Of a stretch of DNA of 64,000 nucleotides, positions 26,119-34,510 are shown one piece after another. Position 1 is the first letter of the stretch. Every line of letters begins with the position of its first letter. A program made the translations under genes and the position numbers. Source of the stretch: Spirochaetales bacterium (GTDB lineage: Bacteria; Spirochaetota; Leptospiria; Leptospirales; Leptonemataceae); the NCBI GenBank assembly GCA_015075425.1, contig JABTUL010000001.1, positions 1,798,001 to 1,862,000 of the forward strand. The letters are read 5' to 3'. The notes beneath the pieces are model-generated. The model saw only the letters and a program-made list of their open reading frames with translations. It did not search any database and was not told the DNA's origin.

Positions 26119-27513
26119 ATGTCTTTACTCATCAAAAATGGTCGCATCATTACAGCTGTCGATGACTACAAAGCTGATATTTTCATAGAAAAAGAGACGG
26201 TGACCCAGATTGGTATCGGGCTTTCTGTACAGGCCGATACCGTCATCGATGCCGGTGGCAAGCTGGTCATCCCTGGCGGAATTGATCCGCACACGCATCT
26301 GGACATGCCCTTTGGTGGCACCACTTCAGCCGATGATTTCGAAACAGGAACTCGCGCAGCAGCCCACGGTGGCACTACCTGCGTGATTGATTTTGCCATT
26401 CAGAATAAAGGACAATCGACACTTGCAGCCCTTGAAACCTGGCACAATAAAGCCAGCGGCAAGACAGCCATTGACTATGCCTTTCATATGATCGTCACAG
26501 ACATGGAAGACAGTCGCCTGTGGGAGATGAGAAAGCTGGCCGACGAAGGCATCACATCCTATAAATTATTTATGGCTTATCCGGGAGTTTTTTACGTCGA
26601 TGATGGTACGCTCTTTCGCGCCATGCGCAAAGCAGGCGAAGACGGCACACTCGTTTGCATGCATGCGGAAAATGGCATCGTGATTGATGAAATTGTCAAA
26701 CGCGCCGTGCAGGAAGGCAAGACAGAACCCAAATGGCATTCCCTGACCCGTCCCACGCGCATGGAGGCAGAAGGTGTCCACCGGGCCATTGCCATAGCAG
26801 AAGTCGCTCGTGTCCCGGTATACATTGTGCATCTCTCCAGTTATGACGCGCTCGAGCAGGTCAATATAGCCCGCAGCCGTGGCGTCTACGCTTACGCGGA
26901 AACCTGTCCCCAGTACCTGTTCCTGGACTATTCGTACTATGAAAAACCCAACTTTGAAGGAGCCAAATATGTCATGACCCCTGCCCTTCGCGAAAAATGG
27001 AATCAGGATGAGCTATGGCGTGGCTTGAAATTCGGCGATCTTTCTTCCATTGCCACAGACCATTGCCCCTTTTGCTTCAAGGACCAGAAAGAACTCGGTC
27101 GCGATTCCTTTACCAAAATCCCCAACGGAGCACCGGGTGTGGAAAACCGCATGAGCCTGGTCTACAATGGTGGTGTGGTCCAGAAAAGAATTTCTCTGAA
27201 TAAATTTGTGGAATTGACTTCAACCAATGCCGCCAGACTCTTTGGTCTTTTTCCACGGAAAGGAACCATTGCCGTGGGCAGTGACGCTGACATTGTGATT
27301 TTCAATCCGGATCGCAAAGAAACGATCAGTATCAATAATAAAATCACCCATAATATGAACGTGGACTATTCCACTTATGAAGGCACCGAGGTGCAGGGCA
27401 TTTCAGAAACGGTAATCTCACGCGGCAAAGTTGTGATCAAGGATTGTCAGTATGTGGGTAGGAAAGGCGACGGGCAGTTCGTGAAGCGGGGGCTTTTTAC
27501 CGGCCTGCATTGA
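26119..27513 (+). CDS. Dihydropyrimidinase (D-hydantoinase)
   Basis: About 464 residues from ATG 26119, which has GGGGAAAC just upstream and begins the family N-terminus (SLLIKNGRIITA); the frame is open back to 25954 but that part is not protein-like. Metal site residues are GGIDPHTHLD, the carboxylated Lys in SYKLFMAYPG, the His in IVHLSS and the Asp in IATDHCPF. It hydrolyses dihydrouracil or dihydrothymine to N-carbamoyl-beta-amino acid, the second step of reductive pyrimidine degradation. The other steps are encoded at 36.8-43.2 kb on the opposite strand, so the pathway is split into two loci. Confidence 0.95.
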   Translation: MSLLIKNGRIITAVDDYKADIFIEKETVTQIGIGLSVQADTVIDAGGKLVIPGGIDPHTHLDMPFGGTTSADDFETGTRAAAHGGTTCVIDFAIQNKGQSTLAALETWHNKASGKTAIDYAFHMIVTDMEDSRLWEMRKLADEGITSYKLFMAYPGVFYVDDGTLFRAMRKAGEDGTLVCMHAENGIVIDEIVKRAVQEGKTEPKWHSLTRPTRMEAEGVHRAIAIAEVARVPVYIVHLSSYDALEQVNIARSRGVYAYAETCPQYLFLDYSYYEKPNFEGAKYVMTPALREKWNQDELWRGLKFGDLSSIATDHCPFCFKDQKELGRDSFTKIPNGAPGVENRMSLVYNGGVVQKRISLNKFVELTSTNAARLFGLFPRKGTIAVGSDADIVIFNPDRKETISINNKITHNMNVDYSTYEGTEVQGISETVISRGKVVIKDCQYVGRKGDGQFVKRGLFTGLH

Positions 27514-27649
27514 TACGCCGGTCGCCTCGCCGATGGAAATCACAAGGCCCGCCAGTTGGAAAGTAATGCTCCGCCTTTGACCGTGGCTCAGGCAGGAGTG
27601 GATGGGCTTGTGCGAATTCGGGTTTACGAATAGCGGCGCAAGCGACTCA

Positions 27650-29596
27650 TCATTGCTTCCCCATTTTGATTCCCAGCACCCGGCGCCATTCGCGACCTTT
27701 CAGGCGGGTCCGGCTGTAGAGGATGCCGCCGAGCACCGTTGTTTTTTCGAATTCATTTTCCGTTTCTTTCTGGTATCGCCAGAGCGCATTCCAGAGTACA
27801 CCACGGGATTCAAAACCACGCTCGCCCCGGCTTGACTCCATGTAACAGGCACCCAAACAGTAAAGGCTCAAGCTGCGCCGCGAAGAGCGGTCAAGAAAGT
27901 AAAAGTGCCCCAGAGTGCCGAAGCTATAGGACAATTCTCCTTCCGGGCCGATGCGAGAGTAGTAGATGAACGGAGCGGCAATGGCAAGCACCCGGCGTTC
28001 ACCACGGCGATCGTACCACCAGAAAGGTACAAAACTGTTGTGGTAGTCCTGCTTCTTCTGAATCTGAAGTGCCCAGAGGATGTTGCGCTGATAATCCCCG
28101 TTTTGCCAGACGCGACTACCATACAAAAGGCCATAGCCCAGGCGCGAGAGTTCGTATTGCGGTGTGGACCGGTGATAGTAAAAAGAAAATAAAAATCCGC
28201 GTTCTCTGACAGCTTTTTCATGATCCTGAATCGCATCATAGATATAAAAGTAGTTCTGACGCGAGTAGCGGGCCGATTCGTAGTTGTAGATGCCAGCCAT
28301 GACAAAGCGTCGGCGAAATTCAGGCGTCTGTTCGCCGTAGTAAAAAGGAAGAAACCAGGAGGTGCTGCGCTTTACTCCGCCCCGATCTTCTTCCACGCTT
28401 CCCTGCAGCGGAAAAAGCGTGGTTAGACGCTTCTCATAGCGATAATCGGGCCCCTCTACTGTATGTTTGTAGTAAAGCCAGTTGAACCGCCGAACTTCGC
28501 GGCGGCCGTTTGCCGCATACTTCTCGCTATAAGAATAAAAAGGGATGAGCTTTTTTGTGACGTCACGGCCGTTCTGGCGAGTGTAGTACAACAGGGTCCA
28601 GTTACGCGTTTCACTGCCGGAAACAGAACGATAATGAAATGGAAAGAACCAGACAGCACTTGCTGCATTCTCTCCCCGCTTCTCTTTCCGGTAACCATGG
28701 AAGGGATACAGAGTCGTAACGTGTTTCTCAAAATAAGAGTTCGGTCCCTCAATCGTTTTTTTGTAGAAGAGCCAGTTGAAGCGACTCACTGTCCGGCGGC
28801 CGGCAGCGTCGTAGCGCTCCTGGTAGGAGTAGAATGGTACCAAACGCTCCGTCTGATCACGGCCCTGTCGATTACTGTAATACAGGATGCCCTTCCAGCT
28901 GGTTTCGCGCTCTTTATCCCGATAGCTGTAGTAAAATGGCAACAGCTGCACACTGCGAAGTTGTTCATCGGCACGGACCCGCCAGAGTCCATAAAAAAGT
29001 CGCGTGTCCCGGCCTGCCGGCCCCATAGACCGGGCCCACAGGCCTCCGAGAACGCTGCGATATTCATTCTGGCCTTTTATCCGCCGGAAGTACGGAAAAG
29101 CCAGCAGCGTTTCTTCTTTAAGGACACGACCCGAGTCATAGGACCGGAAATGGTAGTAGAGGGGCAGCCATAGAAAGCTCGTTTTACTGTGCTGGCCATC
29201 TGCCCCTACTTCTTCCCGGCTGTAGTAGAAAGGAGCAATGAGCCGATGCACCTGTCGCCTCGCCGTGCCTGTGCCCTCTGTAAAGGAACGCCGGGAATAC
29301 AGCGGTAAAAGCCGTGTGCCTTCGGTATCTGAATTCTTATAGGATTTCCACAAACCCCATAAGGCAGTGTTTGTATACTCCTTACCATCGGCAGATTTGT
29401 GGCGCGTGTATGCGCCCAGAAAATACATTTCGAATTCTCCTTCCGCTGTCTTCTGGTAACCGTAGACCCAGACGGGAAAGATGGGGAAAAAATAGTGCCG
29501 CGATGATAGCTCCCCGTACTGGAATTGGTAAGCCCAGGGATGCCAGTGGATCAGATTTTTCTGGCTTTCATGGATGGTTTCCCAGTAGAATGGCAA
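27650..29596 (-). CDS. Aromatic-rich repeat protein, C-terminal part (probably frameshifted from the upstream ORF)
   Basis: A 648-residue ORF with no signal peptide. It is packed with short strands such as LLPFYYS, WLPLYYHF and VPFYSYQE, and contains two tandem copies of a 98-residue unit (residues 237-334 and 335-430). The TTG start at 29596 is unlikely to be real: the frame stays open and protein-like upstream to about 29790, past the stop of the preceding ORF, and there encodes RPPEFRQKF, a match to the internal TPEFRRRF motif. Family unknown to me; the regular aromatic strands suggest a beta-rich outer-membrane or surface protein. Confidence 0.6.
   Translation of the reverse strand: MPFYWETIHESQKNLIHWHPWAYQFQYGELSSRHYFFPIFPVWVYGYQKTAEGEFEMYFLGAYTRHKSADGKEYTNTALWGLWKSYKNSDTEGTRLLPLYSRRSFTEGTGTARRQVHRLIAPFYYSREEVGADGQHSKTSFLWLPLYYHFRSYDSGRVLKEETLLAFPYFRRIKGQNEYRSVLGGLWARSMGPAGRDTRLFYGLWRVRADEQLRSVQLLPFYYSYRDKERETSWKGILYYSNRQGRDQTERLVPFYSYQERYDAAGRRTVSRFNWLFYKKTIEGPNSYFEKHVTTLYPFHGYRKEKRGENAASAVWFFPFHYRSVSGSETRNWTLLYYTRQNGRDVTKKLIPFYSYSEKYAANGRREVRRFNWLYYKHTVEGPDYRYEKRLTTLFPLQGSVEEDRGGVKRSTSWFLPFYYGEQTPEFRRRFVMAGIYNYESARYSRQNYFYIYDAIQDHEKAVRERGFLFSFYYHRSTPQYELSRLGYGLLYGSRVWQNGDYQRNILWALQIQKKQDYHNSFVPFWWYDRRGERRVLAIAAPFIYYSRIGPEGELSYSFGTLGHFYFLDRSSRRSLSLYCLGACYMESSRGERGFESRGVLWNALWRYQKETENEFEKTTVLGGILYSRTRLKGREWRRVLGIKMGKQ
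28306..28888 (-). repeat. Tandem duplication of a 98-residue unit within the aromatic-rich protein
   Basis: Two adjacent in-frame units of about 294 bp. Each encodes, in order, LYY, GRD, PFYSY, RRFNWL-like, EGP, TTL-P and a WF-PF-Y strand. They differ at many positions, so the duplication is old. Units in the rest of the protein are more diverged. Boundaries are approximate. Confidence 0.7.
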
Positions 29597-29684
29597 GACC
29601 CTGCTGTGGTGGTAACCGTCGGCATATTTGAAGGAGATCCAGCCAAAAAAAAGCGACCAGCCATGATAATCAGAATAATCTTCT

Positions 29685-31433
29685 TTATTCCATTTGAATT
29701 TCTGTCTGAATTCCGGCGGGCGAGTAAAAAGGCCAGACTCGAAAACTGCTTGTTTCCGCCAGGCGATCTTCTTCTTTTACAACGTTGAACCAGCGCGTGT
29801 AACTTCTTTCTCCCGTTGTGCTTTCATGAGCATAAAGAAAGGGAATTCCTGTGGGGATGGATACGCTTCTGGAGGTGACAGGACCGCCCGGACCGGGCCT
29901 GATTTTCACTTCCCGTTTCCATAAGCTGACAACGCGAGTGGTTACTGCCTCCCCTTTTGCCAGATCACCCTGCTCTTTATGACTGTAGTAAAAGGGGAAA
30001 AAGAAAAACCAGCGCCGACTTCCCTCCCACCCGGAGAACCAGAATGGAGCTATCCAGCTCCTGCCCCGTCCATCTTTTACATTTTTATAGTAAAAAGTTA
30101 GAATGCGAAAGTGGTCATTCCGGGAGGGATTGTCGGCTGTCGTATTCTTGTAGAGTCCAAAGGCAGCCACGGCTTCCTCGCGGTCGCTGTAGGTGGTCCT
30201 CTGATAGATGGGAAGGTAAAAGACACTCGCCCGGAATTTTTTTATCGGTGCCTCTTTATCCCGACGCCTTTCTGGATCCAGCAGTCTGTAGCGGTAGTGA
30301 AAGGGGGACAGGGTCGATGCATACTCCTGTGTTACCTTTTTGCGCATAACAGGAATGTAAAACAATGAAAATTGATCAATAGATCTAAGTTGATCACTTT
30401 TGATCTTTGCCCGGTAGGTCCGATGAAACGGAGAGTAGCTGGAAAATTTTTGCGGTGAATCCTCACGGGTGGCAAGCCATAGAAAATAGTTTATGTAGCT
30501 ATAACCGGGCCTTATTTCTCTGGAATACAGCGGAAAAAGCCAGAACAGGCCGGCCATGAATTCTTCTGCAAGAATACCGGACGGCCCGGGAGCTTCGTCA
30601 GTCGCTCCGGCAAGACGCGTGATGCGCCGGCGACGGTGGAAGAAGGTACCGGATGTCTCTTCGCGGACGGTGTGCAGCCCGGAAGCAGGATCCCGGTACA
30701 GGACGTTGCTGTCCTTTGTCGAATAGTAAACCAGAGGTAAGATGGGAATGAGCAGGGAATGGTCCCCCGGACGGGGCCGGGAATGGTAATAGAAGGGAGT
30801 GATGGTATGACCTCCTTCACCCCCTTTGTGAAAGACAAAAGGTGCAACGTAGTAGGAAGAAATCCTGTTATCTTTACAAGTTACATTGATGAAACCCAGA
30901 ACATTGTGGCTGCGTTTCTGCTTCTCAATCCTTCTATAATAGAGGAAAGGGAGGGTGGGCACTGAAAGGATGGAGTGATCCGCAGCGTGGCGGCTGTAAC
31001 TGTAAAAAGGAAACCAGCCATTACGACTCAGCTCGCCTTTCTGCTCCCGGTAGCGGACAAATGGCAACACAGGCCACCAGGCCAGGTATTGATAGCCCTT
31101 CTCCTCACGCCAGTAATGCAGTAGACTCCAGCTACGCCGGCGACCGTCAAGGCGGCTCTGAATCCGATCATAGAAAGGAAAGAAAGATGTCCTCTCATAG
31201 CGGGGATAGCGGGTGTACTTGTAAAGGAACAGAATACGTCTGCTGTAATGACCATCCCAATCCTCGATTTGATACAGGGGAAAAGTACTCGGAAACTTCT
31301 CTTCCTTCTCACTGCCATACAATTCCCTGTCTTCTGCAAAAAGATCCGGCCAGATCACTGGCCGGCCCTGGAGGGGATTCATGGTGGTAAAAATAAAGAA
31401 ACAGAAAATGCAAAAAAGAATGGACAGATGCAC
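29685..31433 (-). CDS. Aromatic-rich repeat protein, N-terminal part with signal peptide
   Basis: A 582-residue ORF with a hydrophobic N-terminal leader (about residues 1-22) and then many short strands rich in Phe, Tyr and Trp (WPVLPFVRY, GWFPFYSYS, FFFFPFYYS). No known domain recognised. It ends at a TAA at 29685 shortly after VWPFYS. The next ORF, in the +1 frame, continues the same pattern across this stop; loss of one base near the A5 tract at 29726-29730 (T5 on the coding strand) would join the two into one protein of about 1,250 residues. It lies 5 nt after the membrane-protein gene and is likely cotranscribed with it. Confidence 0.65.
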   Translation of the reverse strand: MHLSILFCIFCFFIFTTMNPLQGRPVIWPDLFAEDRELYGSEKEEKFPSTFPLYQIEDWDGHYSRRILFLYKYTRYPRYERTSFFPFYDRIQSRLDGRRRSWSLLHYWREEKGYQYLAWWPVLPFVRYREQKGELSRNGWFPFYSYSRHAADHSILSVPTLPFLYYRRIEKQKRSHNVLGFINVTCKDNRISSYYVAPFVFHKGGEGGHTITPFYYHSRPRPGDHSLLIPILPLVYYSTKDSNVLYRDPASGLHTVREETSGTFFHRRRRITRLAGATDEAPGPSGILAEEFMAGLFWLFPLYSREIRPGYSYINYFLWLATREDSPQKFSSYSPFHRTYRAKIKSDQLRSIDQFSLFYIPVMRKKVTQEYASTLSPFHYRYRLLDPERRRDKEAPIKKFRASVFYLPIYQRTTYSDREEAVAAFGLYKNTTADNPSRNDHFRILTFYYKNVKDGRGRSWIAPFWFSGWEGSRRWFFFFPFYYSHKEQGDLAKGEAVTTRVVSLWKREVKIRPGPGGPVTSRSVSIPTGIPFLYAHESTTGERSYTRWFNVVKEEDRLAETSSFRVWPFYSPAGIQTEIQME

Positions 31434-31438
31434 CGGGC

Positions 31439-32197
31439 TCAGCCTTCTGCCAGATCCAGGATCATGATCTTCTGCCAGACCTTTTGCGAGAGTCCCTGAT
31501 TTAAAGATTCCAGGTCATTGACTGCGCTTAGCACAACAGGATCCTGCATACCCTGGGCAAAGAGTGCAGCCACTTTGCTGTTTAAAGCCAGGAGTTCAGA
31601 GCAGTAGTCCAGGTAACGCGTCAACTGATAGCGCGACAGAGTCCGCTCAGGAGACGACTCCGTCTTTAAGTGTGCGGCAAGCAGGCTGGCTGGATCCTTG
31701 GTAAGCTGATGCATATCCACAACATGGGCAATGCTGCGCAACTCATCCAGGGCAGCCAGAATCCGTCGACGTTTCATGCGCATCTCAAGACCGGTAAGAA
31801 AAACCAGTGCCAGACCGAGAAAAATGAGTTCGTTGATCGCTGATTCTGCGATCTGCAGTAAGTCAGCTATGTCATACGAAGTTAGAGAGAACTGCCTGGC
31901 CACGGCTACAGCTGCTGCGCTCGCAACCATCAGAAGCAGGGACGCAGCCAGGTATACTACCAGGCGCACAGGCCAGATAGGTTGCGAGCAGGCATGAGCA
32001 AGCTCCTCGATGCCACCGGCCAGCTCGCGAAATTCGCGACACACCTGCCGCAGGCTCGATGCAGGGAATCTTTCCGCGATTCGCTTCTCAAGCTGATCAA
32101 TAGTGGATAAAATTCTACTGGCGCGTAAATGTCTGAAATTGCCGGACGAACCTTCCATGGGCAGATTTTTTCCGGAATGGTTGTGACTTACAATCAA
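31439..32197 (-). CDS. Membrane protein with two central transmembrane helices, unknown function
   Basis: 252 residues (a Met 13 codons in is a possible start). Soluble helical N-terminus (to about 80), two hydrophobic helices (about 82-103 and 122-140) and a cytoplasmic helical C-terminus with a KRRR stretch just after the second helix. No signal peptide or known motif. It sits 3 nt downstream of the endonuclease III gene and 5 nt upstream of the aromatic-repeat ORF, so it belongs to a minus-strand string. A role linked to the putative surface protein is only a guess. Confidence 0.6.
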   Translation of the reverse strand: MIVSHNHSGKNLPMEGSSGNFRHLRASRILSTIDQLEKRIAERFPASSLRQVCREFRELAGGIEELAHACSQPIWPVRLVVYLAASLLLMVASAAAVAVARQFSLTSYDIADLLQIAESAINELIFLGLALVFLTGLEMRMKRRRILAALDELRSIAHVVDMHQLTKDPASLLAAHLKTESSPERTLSRYQLTRYLDYCSELLALNSKVAALFAQGMQDPVVLSAVNDLESLNQGLSQKVWQKIMILDLAEG

Positions 32198-32200
32198 AAA

Positions 32201-32818
32201 TTAAAGCGATTGAAAATACTCACAATGCGCGCTGATGATGCACTCCGCGCATTTAGGTCGGGGCCGGCAGACTTCCCGTCCCAGATGGGTCAGGGCCATG
32301 CCCGCCTCTTTCCAGTGTTTTTGCGGAAAAAAAGCCATCAATTCTTTTTCAACTTTTTCCGGAGTCTTTCCGGTGCACAGCCCAATCCGGGGTGCCACTC
32401 GCAACACATGCAAGTCTACCATCACTCCTTCCATTCTGTAACCCAATTCTCCCATAATGACGTTGGCAGACTTACGACCAATTCCCGGAAGCGCAGTCAG
32501 GCCGACCATGTCTTTCGGGATGTTCTCATCCGACTGAATCTTTCCGGCAAGATCGCACAGCCAGCGGCTTTTATTTCCCGAATTGCTCACCTTACCCATG
32601 ATTTCCAGAAGGTCGGCAGGGGTGGCCCGGCAGAGCGCTGCCATATCCGCAAATCGCTCAAAGAGGCGCGGTGAGATTTGATTGATATGCCGATCGGAAT
32701 CCCTGGCGGAAAGGATGACGGCGACGAGAAGCTGGTAGGCATTCGCGTATTCCAGCGGATGCTTCTTTTTCCCGTATTTTTTTAGAAGATTGGCAAAATC
32801 TTTCCATTCCCTGGCCAT
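32201..32818 (-). CDS. nth: Endonuclease III
   Basis: 205 residues. The helix-hairpin-helix LPGIGRKSANV carries the catalytic Lys, MVDLHVLRV carries the catalytic Asp, and four C-terminal Cys bind a [4Fe-4S] cluster. The Cys spacing here is C-x5-C-x2-C-x5-C, one residue shorter in the first gap than the E. coli pattern. The enzyme removes oxidised pyrimidines and nicks abasic sites in base excision repair. It starts 2 nt after the MerR-TPR gene and is followed by the membrane protein. Confidence 0.93.
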   Translation of the reverse strand: MAREWKDFANLLKKYGKKKHPLEYANAYQLLVAVILSARDSDRHINQISPRLFERFADMAALCRATPADLLEIMGKVSNSGNKSRWLCDLAGKIQSDENIPKDMVGLTALPGIGRKSANVIMGELGYRMEGVMVDLHVLRVAPRIGLCTGKTPEKVEKELMAFFPQKHWKEAGMALTHLGREVCRPRPKCAECIISAHCEYFQSL

Positions 32819-32820
32819 GC

Positions 32821-33594
32821 TTACCTCACCGGATCCAGGGGAGTCTGCCGGGTGGCCTGGGAAAGAGCGGCCAGCAGCTCGGGAAGTACATCCGATTCCC
32901 CACCAAGTCGGGAGAAATGCAGAAATTCCTCATACGCAGCTCTGTAGTCCCCCTTGAGGGCCAGAACCAATCCCAGATTGAAGGCAACGTCACAAAACTG
33001 TGGTGCCAGATCCCGGGCCAGTTCATAGTGCAACTGGCTCAGTTCGAGTTCTCCGTTGTGAAAATATAAATTTCCTAAATTGTACTGTGCCTCAGCATGC
33101 CGGGGATCCAGAATGAGAGCGCGACTGAACGCCTCAAAAGCCTGGCGCCGTTCCCCTGCCTCAAAAGAAAGAATGCCCAGGTTGACCAGTGCATCGGCGG
33201 CATAGTCGCCTGAAGCAACGGCTTCTTCAAGCAATGTTCTGGCTTCGGGACTCCGCCGGTCAAATGCCAGCAGAGCGCGGAAAAAAGGTGTCTCCCGTAA
33301 AGGCACAACCTCTGGACTGGCCCACAGATCCATCTGGCCCTGTAGCTCCTGTTCTATGCGAGCAAGACTGCTATGTTGCAGCGTACGCAAGCGACGCAAT
33401 TGGAGAATATCTTTGAAATTTAAATAAATTTCCCCTTCGCATTCTGTTGTTTGAAAAAAACCGCGCTGAATCAAACGCGACAACCAGCGTAAGGGCAGGC
33501 CCGACAACCTGGCCGCTTCTTTTAAGGAAGTATAAGGCTTGCTACCTTGAAATTGCTGCAGCCGATCGGCTGGAAATGAAAGCAACTTGCCCAT
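32821..33594 (-). CDS. MerR-like HTH/TPR protein, paralogue 1
   Basis: 257 residues. Residues about 20-70 look like a MerR-type winged HTH (YTSLKEAARLSGLPLRWLSRLIQRG followed by LNFKDILQLRRLRTL); a linker of about 50 residues follows, and residues 120-250 hold about three or four TPRs (DALVNLGILSFEAGERRQAF, EAQYNLGNLYFHNGELE). No transmembrane segment. The same order of domains and length occur in the gene at 54523-55326. Probably a regulator or adaptor combining DNA or partner binding with TPR contacts; targets unknown. Confidence 0.7.
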   Translation of the reverse strand: MGKLLSFPADRLQQFQGSKPYTSLKEAARLSGLPLRWLSRLIQRGFFQTTECEGEIYLNFKDILQLRRLRTLQHSSLARIEQELQGQMDLWASPEVVPLRETPFFRALLAFDRRSPEARTLLEEAVASGDYAADALVNLGILSFEAGERRQAFEAFSRALILDPRHAEAQYNLGNLYFHNGELELSQLHYELARDLAPQFCDVAFNLGLVLALKGDYRAAYEEFLHFSRLGGESDVLPELLAALSQATRQTPLDPVR

Positions 33595-33627
33595 TCATGT
33601 TTAGCATTTCCGGATTATGAAAGGCCG

Positions 33628-34509
33628 TCAAACTGCTTTCTTTCTGGACTTTCTGGCCGGTTTCTTCTCCGACTCCACGACTGCAGCTTGATCCCTTCCG
33701 GTTTTTTTGCCCGTAGCCACGGCCATGCCCCGTGTTTCCGAACGAGCCTTCTCTATGCTGGCTTTCAGGGCTGTCATGATATCGACCGGCGTCTCTTCCT
33801 CTTCCTCCATCACCACGATTTCCTGCCCGGCAATCTTTGCCTCAATCAATTCTTTGAGGGCACCCTGGTAGCCGTCCTTGAGATCGAGCTCGGAAAGCGG
33901 CCGGGTCATGGTTTCGATAAGACTCAGAGCCAATTTCTGTTCCTCTTTTTTGGTGGCAGGCAAATCACCAAGCTGCGGCACGTCCTTCATTTTGCGGAGT
34001 TCACCAGGGTAACGTAGACGGTAAAAGAGCAATCCATCCGCCTCAGGGGCAATCAAAACAACATCTTCACGATCTCTGAGTATGAGTTTGCCAACAGCGA
34101 CTTTGCGGGATTCTCGCAGGGCCTGCACAAGCAAACTGTAGGACTTGCCGCTCACCGGACCATCCGGACCGGCAAAATAGGGTTGCTCAAAAAGTGTGGG
34201 AGCAACTTCATCCACGCTAACAAAAGCTTCGATATCTAAAATTTTTGTACTTTTCAATTTTACCTTCTGGAAGTCATCGTCCTCCATTACTACATAGTGA
34301 TCCGGCTCATACTGAAAACCTTTTACAATGTCCTGACTTTCCAGAGTGGCATCACACTTCTTACAATATTTCCGGTATCCCACCGGCCCGTTACATTCCC
34401 GGTGAATTTGATTGAAGCGAATCTGCTCGCCCGTCTCCAGAGCATTGTAGACCCGCACCGGGATGGTAACCATGGAAAATCGTATATGTCCTTTCCAGAT
34501 TGAGCGCAT
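33628..34509 (-). CDS. ku: Ku-type DNA end-binding protein
   Basis: About 293 residues from ATG 34509, which begins the family N-terminus (MRSIWKGHIRFSMVTIPVRVYNALE); the open frame upstream to 34626 lies inside ligD. The Ku core is seen in QIHRECNGPVGYRKYCKKC, VKGFQYEPDHYVVMEDDD and ELDLKDGYQGALKELIEAK. The Lys-rich tail is typical of bacterial Ku. It binds double-strand ends as a dimer and recruits LigD for non-homologous end joining. It begins 1 nt after the ligD stop. Confidence 0.93.
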   Translation of the reverse strand: MRSIWKGHIRFSMVTIPVRVYNALETGEQIRFNQIHRECNGPVGYRKYCKKCDATLESQDIVKGFQYEPDHYVVMEDDDFQKVKLKSTKILDIEAFVSVDEVAPTLFEQPYFAGPDGPVSGKSYSLLVQALRESRKVAVGKLILRDREDVVLIAPEADGLLFYRLRYPGELRKMKDVPQLGDLPATKKEEQKLALSLIETMTRPLSELDLKDGYQGALKELIEAKIAGQEIVVMEEEEETPVDIMTALKASIEKARSETRGMAVATGKKTGRDQAAVVESEKKPARKSRKKAV

Positions 34510-34510
34510 G

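Noticed and set aside
27514-27632. In-frame open stretch after the dihydropyrimidinase stop
   Set aside because: The enzyme already ends as the family does, and the extra 39 codons have no similarity, so a read-through or frameshift is not supported. Nothing else was seen in the 136 bases up to the repeat-protein gene.
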